Shown: positions 46,961 through 58,870 of the stretch, piece by piece
How positions within the stretch are numbered: position 1 is the first letter of the stretch
Layout: every line of letters begins with the position of its first letter
DNA from: Gnetum montanum
Taxonomy: Eukaryota > Streptophyta > Gnetopsida > Gnetales > Gnetaceae
DNA: 64,000 nt
NCBI GenBank assembly: GCA_015680685.1
Contig: MNCI01006016.1
Coordinates: 214,405 to 278,404 of the forward strand
Direction of reading: 5' to 3'
Translations under genes and position numbers: made by a program
The notes under the pieces: model-generated
Databases searched by the model: none
What the model saw: only the letters and a program-made list of their open reading frames with translations
What the model was told of the DNA's origin: nothing

Positions 46961-48240
46961 TTAATGCACAAATGCCCAATGAACCAAAATGGTATGACAT
47001 CATCCTCACTTATCTACTCAAGCAAGAACTACCACAAGGGTTGGACACTAGAAAGAAATAATAGTTTCTTCACCAAGTCAAGCATTTCATGGAGATTAAT
47101 GAAAACCTTTACAAAGTTTGTCCCAATCGCCTGGTACGTTGGTTTGTTCTTGATACAGATCAACTGTGCGTTCTCTAAGATGCTCATGAAGGTCTTTGTG
47201 GGGCCCATTATGTTGGGAGATGCATGACCATAAAAACCCTCATGGTAAGGTATTATTGGCCAACAATCTTCAGGGATGCACATCAATTCATTCGCACTTG
47301 TGATCATTGTCAGAGGGATGGTGGAATGACAACTCGAATGGAGGGATCACAACAATGGTTACAGCCTCTAGAGCCATTCGATATTTGGGGCATTGACTTT
47401 ATGGGTTCCATCACACCTTTATCAAATGAAAAGGCATATATAATAGTTGCAGTTGACTATTGTACCAAGTGGGCAAAAGCAGTAGCTATCACCAACTGTA
47501 CATCCACCACTGCTACTTGGTTTGTACAAAAAAACATCATAAATAGGTTTGGTGTACCTCGTGCATTAATTTCTGATAATGGAAGTTATTTTATAGGTGC
47601 CACTGTTCAGAAACTGATGCAGCACTTGGGGGATAAACATAAACTTACAACACCATATCACCCCAAAGCCAATGGTCAAGCTGAGATCACTAATCGAGAG
47701 ATTACAAAAATCTTAATGCATACCATTAGCAAATACCAAAGGGATTGGAGCACTAAATTAAATGATTCCCTTTGGGCCTATCACTCCACATGGAAGCTTT
47801 CCATAGGTTATTCTCCATATGAGCTTATGTACGGAAAACTACCAACATTGCCCATCCAATCCGAGCTTCGTACACTCTCTACAACTTGTGACCTTAACCT
47901 AAATCTAAGTTTAGCACAGAAAAAATAATTGATGAACCTTAACTTACTAGAAAAAAATTGTTTAATGTCCCTATCATTCAAAGAAATGCATAAGGCATTC
48001 AACAAGAAATGCCATGACCTCAAAATAAGGAAAGTCAAGTTTCAACCAAGAGACAAGGTTCTCTATTGGAATCCTGCACATGTACCCCAACGAACCAAAT
48101 TTTAAACCTTGTGGGAAGGACCTTACATCATTGATGAGACTTTTCCATCTAGGGCCATGATCATGTAAAAACCTGATAGCCCAAATAAGAAACAATTAGT
48201 CAATATTCAACAAATAAAACCTTTCCGTGAGCCCAAGCCA
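46961..48240 (+). pseudogene. Element D integrase with intact D,D35,E triad
   Basis: A 234-codon open stretch (47224-47928) covers the end of the HHCC finger (CDHCQRDGG) and the core: WGIDFMGSITPL (Asp at 47395-47397), ALISDNGSYF (Asp at 47575-47577), NGQAEITNREITKIL (Glu at 47683-47685) and WAYHSTWKLSIGYSPYELMYG. The second and third acidic residues have 35 residues between them. This is the longest open frame in the window. The finger's N-terminal half (about 47080-47220) is frameshifted and a stop follows at 47926, with the C-terminal part (MHKAFNKKCHDLKI, NPAHVPQRTKF) in broken frames. Confidence 0.9.
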
Positions 48241-49607
48241 ACCAACTCAACAAACACCTCGCTGGATGGACAACCACACTCAATCTTTTGGATCTCTCCC
48301 TTCCAACTTAGTCATGGGGGAGATGGCCATCCATACTCACACCTCTTGTGACTCCTTAGTCTTTTGACCTTTTTTTTTTTTACACATTTTTGATTTTACA
48401 ACTTTTTTTTTCATCTTCTTTATTTTACATCTTTGTTTTACATATTTGTTAATATATTCATATATCTATTGTCTACTCTTTTATTTTCTTTTATGGTTAT
48501 GGTTGCTTGTGTTTGATGTATTTTCCTACTTTCTTTGCTAATAAGGTGACAGATACAATGGTAATGCACTACTCGATGGTGGTATGCTTCATTTGTAATT
48601 TGATTGTTAATGACTAATTTCTGACTTTGAATGTCGTAACTAATGACTAGGACATGGTTTCTTTTCATGTAACAGGTAGTGATTCCACATCATCCACCCA
48701 TCCACATACTCTATGGTTTTCTTTGATTTGGAAGCATGCAGTCTCTTCTTCATTAGTGCAACTTTAATAAATTGGGTGACTTGTGTAGTTTCTAGAATTG
48801 GAATTGGACAGGATATTCTTCATGTTTTCTTTTCCTGTGTGCAGGAGTGTTCTCATAAGCTTCTCACCATTCTACATCATTTCATAATAGGAAGTCAAAT
48901 AAGTCCTTGCATGGTGTGGTCCTCATCACAAANGGCCCTTTATCACTTCCTACCTTTACTTCAATTTGGAATAGTGGTTGTTTTATGAGAGCATTCTTGT
49001 ACCTCAGGGGATGGACTAGCCTTAGAATGTTGATGCAAAGTCACTGAAAGTGGTTGGTTTTGATCTAGACTAAGGATGAATCCTACCAAGTCATTTAATC
49101 ACAATTCCACAAGGTACTACATGTGACCATAATTAGGAACTCCATTCCACTCTCTCTGTCATCCATCTATGCTTTTCATGTCTTACCTCATTGTCAGTTT
49201 CATGTTTTGATTCAATGTTCTAGTTTGATGTGTCGGGTTTCTCAGTTAGTTACTTTTAGGTTTTTGTAATTAACTTTCTGTAACCATTAATCATCCATGG
49301 TGCCCACAGACTCCTTGGTTTGAAGTTATGCAAGGGCATAAAAGGCTTGTGTCTGCTTTAGGAAGGACCCACTTGCATATCTTTTGGTTTGGTTAAGTTA
49401 AGTTCTTTACCCTTAGACATTGTTACAATTAAATTCTTTTTATTTACCCCATCTAACTCATCCAATTGTACACACCTTTACAACTATTTGTAATGAACTC
49501 CTTTTTATTGTTGTGAATACCCTCTTTTCAATATTCCTTGTGTTAAGCTTTTTTTGAATCGTATGGATTGCTTCTCTTAGTTAACCCATTCGTCAGTCTC
49601 TCCACTA
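48241..49607 (+). other. Post-integrase noncoding region of element D
   Basis: Begins 'acttagtcatgggggagatgg' (about 48307), the counterpart of the B and F junction sequence. It continues T-rich and stop-rich, with one N at 48933. No gene. Confidence 0.6.
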
Positions 49608-49732
49608 ACAATATCATACAACCAATCTATCACAATTACAACGTGGCTAAATAAAATCACCAATGAGACAAGGTATTCAGCTATTATCTGTTGCACTATA
49701 TATACTAATCTTTGGTTTTGTTGTGATTGTAG
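49608..49732 (+). promoter_or_regulatory. Internal promoter and splice-acceptor remnant of element D
   Basis: 'aacaatatcataca-accaat-ctatcacaattac' (49605-49639) resembles the D LTR U3 'gatatcatacattcaatatcacagggttac' (39835-39864). TATATATA follows at 49697-49704 and GATTGTAG at 49725-49732. The strings match those preceding the aORF in B, C and F, but here the ATG and the aORF body are missing. Confidence 0.5.
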
Positions 49733-50083
49733 CGGGAAGCGTGGACTAGAAGCGGGACTATCTTCACTAAAGAGGATGCAACCATATCACTCATGGAAGA
49801 TTGTTCATAACCATTGGATCTCTTCTACCTTACTCTCATTCTTTTGTTGCCAAGAGGGGTTGGATGTTCTTTGAATCCATGGGTGTTCTTTCTTGTTGTC
49901 ATTAACACATAATTTTGTACACAATTGTAATGTTGTATATTCAGGCACTTTCATATTTGTTTGTTTTCTTTGTGTCACGCTACATGTTAGTTAAATAAGT
50001 TCACACCCCCTAATATATTTTGTAAAGGACTTGCTCCTCTTCTTCTGTACTCAAGGACAAGTTTTCATTCAGTCGTGGGGATA
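49733..50083 (+). other. Remnant after aORF deletion, up to the polypurine tract of element D
   Basis: About 350 bases replace the 2.6-kb aORF of C. The last 130 bases ('gtgtcacgctacatg', 'actcaaggacaag', 'attcagtcgtggggata') correspond to the 3' untranslated part of C and B. No coiled-coil sequence remains. Confidence 0.6.
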
Positions 50084-50932
50084 TGATAAATCGTGTTTTT
50101 CAATGCTCCGATATCGGGGCGGCTACGATATTGGGTACATGATATCACAGCCCAAGATGCGATATCGTACATTCAATATCACAAGGTTACTCCCGGGTCT
50201 ATAAATACTGTGCCCAGGTGCACAATTGGGAGTAAGTTTCTGGTAGTCAAGTAGTGAAACTCTTGTAGTTTGTCCATTTGAAAGTTAGAATATTTTCTAA
50301 GTACCCAAAGCAAAAGATCTAAGTGTGAATGGATCTTTATTCAAGCATCAATGTACCTAAGCACACCATTGTGTTGGCAATAAAGATGGACTCTTTAATT
50401 CATTCCTTGCAGCACTTGAGACTTTGTTTCTTATGCATTTATATGTTATGAAATTTATGTAAATATTATTTATATAGCAATTAATTTTGATTAATCAAGA
50501 AAATCATTAAAATACATAAGAACGACCCCTTCGAGCATACATGTGACACTTGGTAGCTTAGAAATGATTAGCGTTTGATAGCCTAGCAGTGTTTGCATAA
50601 AGTTCAGGATGTGTACGAGAAGTGGGAATGGTTACTTATGTTAAGCTAGGTTAGACTATAGTTTACTTAACAATTAATCACTCTTACTTTTATTCTTGTT
50701 CTAGGTGAGTAATTTCATAAAAACACAAACTAATAAAAATATTATGCCTCAATCACACTTAACCATACAATTGAATTTCACAAGTGGGACTGGGAAGACA
50801 ATGAATGAACAACATGCACACACTATTTAGCTCTAGCGTACTTAGTAATTATAGCCTATGGAATTTGACCAAATCGCACGTGAACGCCTATGATTCATAT
50901 GGTTGGGCATAGGGATACCTTGCCACTCATCA
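50084..50932 (+). repeat. 3' LTR of element D
   Basis: 849 bp, TGATAAATCG to CCACTCATCA, preceded by GTGGGGATA. It is very like the 5' LTR, and both are followed or preceded by CATAG. Confidence 0.95.
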
Positions 50933-52450
50933 CATAGTGCCCATTGCATATACCATGGTGTGTGTAAGCCAAAATGATATCTTGGCTCTCTTTTGAAACA
51001 TACCATATTATGAGACCATCACAGAATCTCTTGTAAAGATGCTCTTTAACAACCAAGGCTTTACCTGCTGTTAGAATCATTACACCATTCCTTTATACCA
51101 TCCAAGAGAAATCTTTTGGAACACTAGATAGTTGAGAATGTCCATAAATCATGGGTAGTCACATCTATTCTTTGAGTTGAAAATGACCTTGCAAATATGG
51201 TCATTTAAAAAGTCATTGAGAAGTACACCTTCTCCTTTGTTGCCAATTCATAGTAATGATAGATGATATGCCATCACATTTTTAGCTCCCTTGCAATTAA
51301 TCATGTGAAGATCAAACATCTATAAAAGAACTAGCCATCAAATCACCTAGGAGATGACATATAGTTTATTCATGAGGATTTGAATGATGCTATGATTAGT
51401 GTGGATGAAAATTTTATATCCTAAAACATAATTCTTTAATTTTTATAATGAAAAAACAATGGTCATTAGCTCTTTTTTGAGAGTAATGTAGTTTAATTGA
51501 GGCTCCACCATGCTTCAACTAGTACACTAGATGTAGTAGAGCCCTTTTTTTCCCATCAAAATGCATTAGGATTGCACCTAATATAAAGTTAGAAGCATGT
51601 ATTATTATATGAAATTATTGAGCCCAATTAGGACTCTACAACACTGGGGTTTGGGTTAACCTTTTCTTTAGACATTGGAAGATAGTTTCACATTCTTTTC
51701 CCCATAGGAATGGAATATGTTTCTTCATGAGCTTAAATAATGACCTAACTATTCTAGAATAATCTTTAATGAATCTATGATAATATCTTATGTGGCCAAG
51801 GAGAGATCACACCATTTTTACCATCATAAAAATTTGTGTCATATTCTTGATGGTGTGGATCTTATAGATCTACTTTAATCCCCTTCTTGGAAACTCTATG
51901 GTCAAGAAGAATATCCTTAGTCACCATCAACTAGCTTTTTCCAATTTAGGTTTAAGTTTATCTAACAACAGTGACACAGAATAACTTTGAGCTAGTTCAA
52001 GGCCTCTTGAAATGTTTTACCATAGGTGAAAAAAATTACTCAAGAAGACCTTCATATTCTTACTAGTGTAATCTTGGAATACCAATATCACTAGCCTTTC
52101 AAATGTGGTTGGTAGATTACATAATCCAAAGGATGTGCTTAAAGGAAAAGATTTTCCATGGATAGATGAAAGTAGTTTTTACTTGATCATCTAGTACAAT
52201 GTTAATCTGATTATACTCAAAGTACCCATGAAGAAAGATATAGTCCTCTTGGCTAGAGATATTTTCCAGTACCTAATCCATGAATAGTAGTGGAAATAAT
52301 CCTTAAAGGTGATAGCATTTAGCGACCTATAGTCAACAAAACCTCTTCATTCATTACCTTTCTTTGGTACAACTATAGTCAGACTAACCCACTTATTATC
52401 AAAAATGGATTCGATGAAACTATCCCATAAGAAATAAACAATTTCATTTC
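50933..52450 (-). pseudogene. Element E RT, RNase H and integrase zinc finger
   Basis: On the minus strand, RT motifs are DNKWVSLTIVVPKKGNE, GFVDYRSLNAITFKDYF and FGLCNLPTTFERLVILVF with a damaged FLSNF at the catalytic site (52440-52000). RNase H follows: GAILMHFDGKK, NYITLKKELMTIVF and FIHTNHSIIQILMNK (51650-51360), then the tether FDLHMINCKGAKNV. The zinc finger is HHGICNGHY (about 50960-50938). Stops and shifts are dense. Confidence 0.75.
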
Positions 52451-53609
52451 TCACTAAGTAATACATGTTAGGATTGAGTCTTTGTTGAAATATCTTCTAA
52501 GGCCTAATGCTCAGTTATGTGTATATGTGATGTTGACAAATATGGAAGTCAATTCCTATGAGTTATCATGAGACTAGACAAAGGCTTTTCTCCACTTCAC
52601 AACTAGCTTTTTCAATTTTATCTTTTTAATGTTCATCAAATTGGAATTGATGATAATAGGATGACCATCCATGAGAAATAGTCATCCCAAGCCTTTTGGA
52701 AGTGACTTGAGCTCTAGTAGTGGTGTAGGAAAATTTTGGAACAAATAAAGAGTGTTCCAAAATTCAAGATCATATAGTACTACTATGGTAGCCTTCATTA
52801 TGTTATCTACTTTTGAATCACATGATTTGACATCAAGCAAGAAAAGAGAATTTCTGTTCACATTCTCATTCATGGCTTCATGGGCTAGATGTTCTTCAAG
52901 GCAATTTGCATCTCTAATGATATAAGGACATTGTATGACACAACAGTTGTAACCATGCTTGCCACATGACTAGAAAGGATTGCATGATATTTTCTTGTAA
53001 TGTGTCTTTCCAATGTCATCTCTTTTACTAATTTCAACATGAAGGCCTTGGAAGACTAACTAGACATTAATAGTGCTTAACCAATCTCTTCCCATGATGA
53101 CACGAAAGTTGTCTCTTACATTATTCTTTTGTTTAATCATCAATAAGTCTTCAAGATACAACCATTCCATCAATGTTATCATCATTTCATTTACCTATTC
53201 CATGGGATACATGTAGGACTGGTTTACAAGCTCTAGCCAAATGTTAGTACTCTTAAGAGGAGGGAGTCCCTAATCAAGGTACTATTACAATGAAATGAAG
53301 TTAACCCTTGAACTAGAGTTCTAGTGATCTAGGTAATGAACTTTTTCACCAATTTAGATCTCTACCATTGGACTACTAGGATCTAATTTATTTTCTAGAA
53401 GATGTTCTTTTTTTACCACCCCTACGAATACCTTGGACATGGTAATGATCATAATGCCATTACCATCAAGTGCCATCTTATTTGGTTTGTCAAACACTAA
53501 TGAAGAACTTCTTCTTGAGATAGATGTTTCATTTTAATAGCATTCATGAAATTATACTAGAACCTTCTCAATGTAAAATCACATCTTACTTGTATTATTA
53601 TCTACTTCA

Positions 53610-53680
53610 CAGGACAAAGAGGATGGAGTGGACCTAGTTCCATGGTGCATGAAGAGGATGGAGTGGACCTAGTCCCATGG
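53610..53680. repeat. 35-bp tandem duplication
   Basis: 'gaggatggagtggacctag' occurs at about 53618 and again about 35 bases later, with one base changed in the following word. It is a recent-looking local duplication within element E. Confidence 0.8.
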
Positions 53681-54254
53681 TGCTTACATATGCACTTGTA
53701 ATAAAATTTTTTAGCATGGGATCTTAAACATACCTCTATAGATAAATCAACAAGTGTTTAGTAATATTGCCTAGTTATGTACATGGAAGAAAAACCAACA
53801 TTATAGGTAATATCATAAAATTTAGTTTGCATTATTTTTCATTGACTGGGTATTCCACCCTCCATGGGACTAGGAAGTAGAAAATGTTGTTGTTGTTGTT
53901 GTTGAAGAGCTTGTCAGATAGGATTACTTGATGCAAGTAGATACTATTGAGATTTCATCCATAGAAGTGGATAAGTACCTATCTGGGCATGTTGAAAGTA
54001 GGGATTTAATAGGAAGCACCATCTATTGTTGCATTGGAGTAGGAAGAATTCATGGAGCAATACCCCAAGGATTTAGAGTTTTCCATTGCTTGTACTACTA
54101 CATGGGTTGCAAGTATATACCTTTGGGATAGTATGATCTACCAAGGTATGGAGTTCTCCTTGTTTTCTTCTTAATAGAGTTGGAATTCAAAGGCATCCTA
54201 GATCATTTGATTTTACAAATCATGTATGCCATGACTAGGTAGCACTATGAGTCA

Positions 54255-54306
54255 TGAGGGTCTACATAGAATTTGTAGAACTGGTCTACATAGAATTTGT
54301 AGAACC
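54255..54306. repeat. 24-bp tandem duplication
   Basis: 'tctacatagaatttgtagaac' occurs twice in tandem, within element E remnants. Confidence 0.8.
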
Positions 54307-54881
54307 CTCATCACTAGAGGATGAAAAAGCCTTATCTAGATCTTCTTTGATGCTCTTAGAGTATGAAATCTTTACTTTATCTTTTCCATTGTATTTCTTT
54401 TTGCATGAAGTTGATACAATTACTTTGGCTACAACTTAGATCACCTTATTTTCAATGTCCTTAAGGGTAGTAGTCATCTTTTCATCCATCACTTCCCAAG
54501 CCTAGTCAACCTTATGGGCCAAGTTTGTTAAGGAAATTTTGATTCTAACTTGATCTTGTGTCAAGACCTTGACAATAATGAAAGGTTTGACTAAACCTTC
54601 AATGTTTCTTATCATCCTTCTATGTACAGGATTATGATTGTACTCCTTGGCTAATTTTTGCTTTCACCAATCATTGCTCATGCTTGCAATTATGTCAAGG
54701 AGTTCTTTGATTTGAATCACGGACTTTTTTTGTGTATCTAGCTCATTTCATACATGTTTATACACTTCTTTCTTGCCTTAGGTCTTTTATGATATGCATC
54801 AACTATTCTATTTGACTAAAGTCATAGTTTAAGTAGTAGTATGCAGTTTTCATGTACCTATTCATGATGATGTTTAATGAT

Positions 54882-55777
54882 TGATGAGTAGTGGGTACCT
54901 CCTATGCCCAACCATATGAATCATAAGCATTTACACACAATCCGATCAAATTTCATGGGTGAGACTAGTTGTGGCATCTAAATTGTTATGCATTGATCAT
55001 AGGTCACTGTCTTTCAACTTGGACCAATGGTAGCTTTGTCATGTATGGTTTAGTCCAAAGTTAGGCATATGATACTGATATTGTTATGGCTTTATGCTAC
55101 TTCTAACAATAATATGAAAATTAATAGTTTAATCTAATTAATAACAAAAAGTAAAGTCTAAATAGCCTAAGGATGATGAGTATCCATTCCTAGCCTACTA
55201 TACATATCTTGAACTCATGTATTCACTACTAGGATTATCAAGCGTTATGCTACTAGATGAACCAAGCAATAGCACTGCTAGAATTACCAAGCAAATATGT
55301 CTTTACACTTGAAATTAGTCACACTCATTCCATCAATTGATTAACTTGCATGAAATGTAAATAGTAACTAAGTACATGGAAAATAAAGTGCATTAAAAGT
55401 AAATCTAGTCTATTCCAAGTGCTATAAGGGGTTCTAAGAGTCTTGTCTTTATTGTTAGACACATCAATGTGTTCAGGTACAAGATGTTCAAATAAAGATC
55501 TGTACAATCCTTTGAGTCCTACTGTTGAGACTTAGAAAATATTCTAACTCCTATGAAATCAAACTACAAGAACTTCCTTAAGCTACTAAAATGAACGATG
55601 CTATAAATGTGGTGGGTGTGCACATTTATATAGGTAAGACTAGACACTCTATCAATGCATCTTTTCATGTGTTGATGGGTACATGTCGATGCATCTTTTC
55701 ATGCGTCGATGCATACGCATCGATGAGGTTGCATTGACACATGCCTATCAATGCTACCTAACAACGATGATTCATCA
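54882..55777 (-). repeat. 3' LTR of element F, reverse orientation
   Basis: 896 bp, TGATGAGTAG at the left edge to TTCATCA at the right. The TATA box is CTATATAAATG on the minus strand (55633-55623). The U3 motif class is different from B and D: GTCGATGCATC, GCGTCGATGC and GCATCGATG (55685-55730). Confidence 0.9.
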
Positions 55778-56299
55778 TACCCTCACGACTAACTAAAAAA
55801 TTTTCCTTGAGTGAACAACAGGAGGAACAAATACTTACAAAATTTGGGAAGGTATGAAACCATTAATTGACTAACTGATTAACTCAAACTAACACTAAGT
55901 GCCCAAGTGTATGAATTTAAAATGTTTACAAAAATAGATATATATGGACACAAAATTGAACACCTTTACAAAAATAGATAGCTGGAATCCCTCTGATGGT
56001 TGAAGACAAGAAGAAAATCAAACAATCCTAGGAGGTGGAGGCTCCTAAGGTCCCAAGGGACCTTCCCCTACTTCTAGTGCACATGGCAATTGAGGTTAAG
56101 GTTGTGGTGGGCTATAACTACGACTATTGGGGAAAGACGAAATGTATCCAACAATGCTTTTATCTTCTCCTTCTTACTCCAAGGATTGTACATGGTCCAC
56201 GTAGCATCACCGATGTGGACTAGTATAGGAACATCCCATGGATAGGAATGGTAGGTAACAACTCCTTCACATTGATAAACCATGTAGTAAATTGTTTAT

Positions 56300-58870
56300 G
56301 TTTGATGTTAAACTCTTTAACAACATTCTGCAACTCTTGGTAGTCATTCATTCTTCTGATTAATTTTTCAGCCATTGATCATTGATTTATGAATTGTGCT
56401 TTGAGAACTTTGAGTTTAGCATTGGCTAATTCTAGATTTTTCTTTGTATCCATATGGTGCTTGAACTGGGCCTCATACAAAAGGTATGAGTTGGCCACTT
56501 GCTTTTCCAGTTCTAACCTTGGCCTTCTAACAGTCAATGGTACCAAGTTTGTATAATGGAGATTGGTTAACTCCATGTACTTCATCATCTCCTTGATTTG
56601 CAACTTCTTAAGGTGGATTTCTACTTTGTTGTATGCATTCAGTCCATCAAAGATGGGCTACCACATGTCATCTCTTTCTTGAAGTTGCTAGAGGGCCTTG
56701 TTCACCTTTGCCTTTTCTAGCTAGATCCCCTTTTCGTTAACCTCTTTGAGAAGGTAAACCTAGTTCCTGTAGTGATTTTTCACTCTTTCAAAATTTAGGA
56801 CCTCATTTTTCCAAGAGGCAATCTCAATGGCTAATTTTTTACAAAGCTCTTAGACCTCCTCCATTGAGAGATTTCTACTTTTTGCAACTAACCTCCTCAA
56901 ATCCATGGTTACCTTAGCAAGTTTCTCCTGCTATTATCTCAAATATTCAAACATCTGGTCCTTTTGAATTTCAACATTGTGCAAGTAATAGTTATTATTG
57001 GTTAGAACAAAATTCTCCTTATGGATCTCTGAGAGGTCATTTTTAGTGTTGTAGGCCATGGCTTTTACGATGGATGCCTCAAAGACTATCATCTCCTTAG
57101 TGTTCTTAGCTACTTTGAGTTTTTCCTAAAGCTACAAGAAAGCTTCACCTCTGATTATGACCTAGCCAAGAATAGCTGAATCAACTAGGAAAGCTCTTAA
57201 TTTTGCAAATTTAGCAACCAATCATCAATTTTTAGATGTTGCTACATCAAGTTGGGCATTGGTAATGATGAACTTGCCCCTCGCTTCCAAGAGCATCAAT
57301 TAGGGTTGCATTCATGTTACCCAGAAGGTCAAAGACCTTCAAAAGAAATTGCCTAGTTTCAAATTATCAACACAGTAATTCTTTGCGTTGGGCTACATTA
57401 AAGCTTCTACTTGCTACTCCTATAGACATCTACACATCTTGAGGGACACAATATCTAGCACAGAGGCTATAGAAGCATTGAGTGATTCTCCCACTATTAA
57501 GCATCACCTCTACCACTATTTCCTACCCTTGGCACTACATCACTAAGATAGTTGCACCTTCATCCTCCTCTAGGTGCACCAAAAAAGTAGCTGTGTTCCT
57601 ACAGATCTCTAGGAATTATTATTATCTTAGAAGGGGCACTGTTACTTCCTAGGTGCAAGGATTTGACCTTGCGAGCACCTGCATCCTTTGGGTAGAAAAC
57701 AATGGCACCATCTCCTCCAACCAATTGATGGTTCTGGTCACTTCATTGAGATGGCTCAATGCTAGTTAGTAGATGAAGGATTTACCACCACTTGGTCTAG
57801 CCTACTACTACTACAAGAGTTTCTTACAAAGCTTTTGCATGCACTCAATGGCAATGCAAGCCTCTGGTGTTGTTTCATGAGTGGGTCATTATGATGGCTA
57901 CTCCTCTTCTTGTAGCTTGGTGGACACCTTATCGCTCATCATCTTTGTCCAAGAGGTAGTAAAAGCATGACAAAGGGTGTCATTGGTGTAGCAGGCTATA
58001 CCTTTACTTTTGCACAACTTGTGAATGAGGCATAGAAAGGGGAGTGCCTTTATCCCATGCTCGTTCTCCTTTAACTACTTCTTTATCTCTAAATATATGA
58101 GCTGTGGGAGATTTACATGGAATTTACTACTTAAAGCAACACACACATGAGAAGAGAAGGCCATGATTTTTCTTAGCTTCACCATTGGATTGAGATGGTA
58201 GGATGCAATTTTGAAGTACATCCTCTTTGCCTTAGTAAGTGCACTATATTCCTTAAGGTCAACTCCATAGCATAGTTGGACCCACTCTTTCTTTACTTAT
58301 GGGTCCACGTACATTGATATTTCTACCAAGGTCACCCCAGTATCCAATAACCCAAGGACCTCAAAAATGGCCTACACAAAGTAGAACACACTAATGTCCT
58401 TTATCTTCATCATGGCATTGACCTGCCTATTGTTCCAAAAGAGGTATGTCTCTTCCATATACCACTGCCCATTATAAGTAATGATAGGCCACATGGGAGA
58501 GGCTTTCAATTGGGTTTTTACCTCTTCTAGCATCAAGTCCAAGAATGAACCAAAGTTTAGTTCCTAAAGAACTGAACCTCTGATCTCATTGAAATTAATT
58601 TTTTTAAGGTAGGCTTCTATCAAGGTGACTTCAAGGTTTGATCTAGGCCTAGGCACCTCATCTCTATGCGATTTACTCAATTTTATCTTTGGCAATCTAT
58701 CAAACAGATTCCACTTTGAGCTCCTCTCAAAGAGGACCTATTGCATGGATCTCTACTGCTTACTCTTGGGACTATTGTTGCTATTATTCCCTTCCTTCTC
58801 TAGGTTTCTTCTCCCTTGTTTGGGATGGTCCTTCCTCTTGTGGGTGTTTATCCCTTAGCCTAGGTGTCAT
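56300..58870 (-). pseudogene. Element F accessory ORF (aORF), decayed
   Basis: ATG at 58870-58868 follows GATTGCAG (58878-58871) and opens MTPRLRDKHPQEEGPSQT, comparable to MAPKPRHLRDERPSQ of C. Later pieces are VFDLLGNMNATLIDALG (about 57360-57310), NLSMEEV and IEIASWKNEVLNFERVKNHY (56880-56760), and KYMELTNLHYTNLVPL then EKQVANSYLLYEAQF (56585-56440). These are the same coiled-coil blocks, in the same order, as in C and B. Stops are frequent. Confidence 0.78.

Larger units (their letters stand above)
39744..50932 (+). mobile_element. Element D: full-length Ty3/gypsy LTR retrotransposon, gag-pol without aORF body
   Basis: 11,189 bp with a perfect duplication CATAG (39739-39743 and 50933-50937), inserted in the integrase zinc-finger region of element E. 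Order: 5' LTR (39744-40607), primer site, gag, protease, RT, solo LTR 5 insertion (44965-46397), RNase H, integrase, noncoding spacer, an internal promoter/splice-site remnant (49608-49732), purine tract and 3' LTR (50084-50932). Its pol is closely related to C's, and its integrase keeps the D,D35,E residues, but stops make it inactive. Confidence 0.95.
25680..54881 (-). mobile_element. Element E: old minus-strand Ty3/gypsy element, split by elements C and D
   Basis: Its pieces are 25680-26166, 39219-39743 and 50933-54881. The minus-strand order is gag-like and protease remains (54881 to about 52880), the region before RT (52870-52450), RT (52440-52000), RNase H and tether (51650-51080), integrase zinc finger (51080-50938 continuing at 39738), integrase core (39600-39224) and integrase C-terminus (26166-25700). 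The reading passes through the C insertion as KIIS-RCRSDWENKLND and through the D insertion as GHYA-KRTV, with one copy of each target duplication. It is the oldest gypsy element here by nesting order and the most decayed. Its LTRs were not found. Confidence 0.8.
52451..54881 (-). pseudogene. Element E region before RT: protease and gag remnants
   Basis: Minus strand: LLELKSLPKGLG then GHPIIINSNLMN (52760-52600), the linker before RT as in C and D. DNFRVIMGRDWLSTINV (about 53110-53080) is the end of an aspartic protease. A glutamine run from a (TTG)6 microsatellite (53888-53905) marks the P/Q-rich Gag tail. Further upstream the Gag is not convincing. Confidence 0.55.

Noticed and set aside
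53928-54131. Plus-strand ORF starting MMQVDTIEIS
   Set aside because: It is antisense to the decayed gag/protease region of element E and matches nothing.
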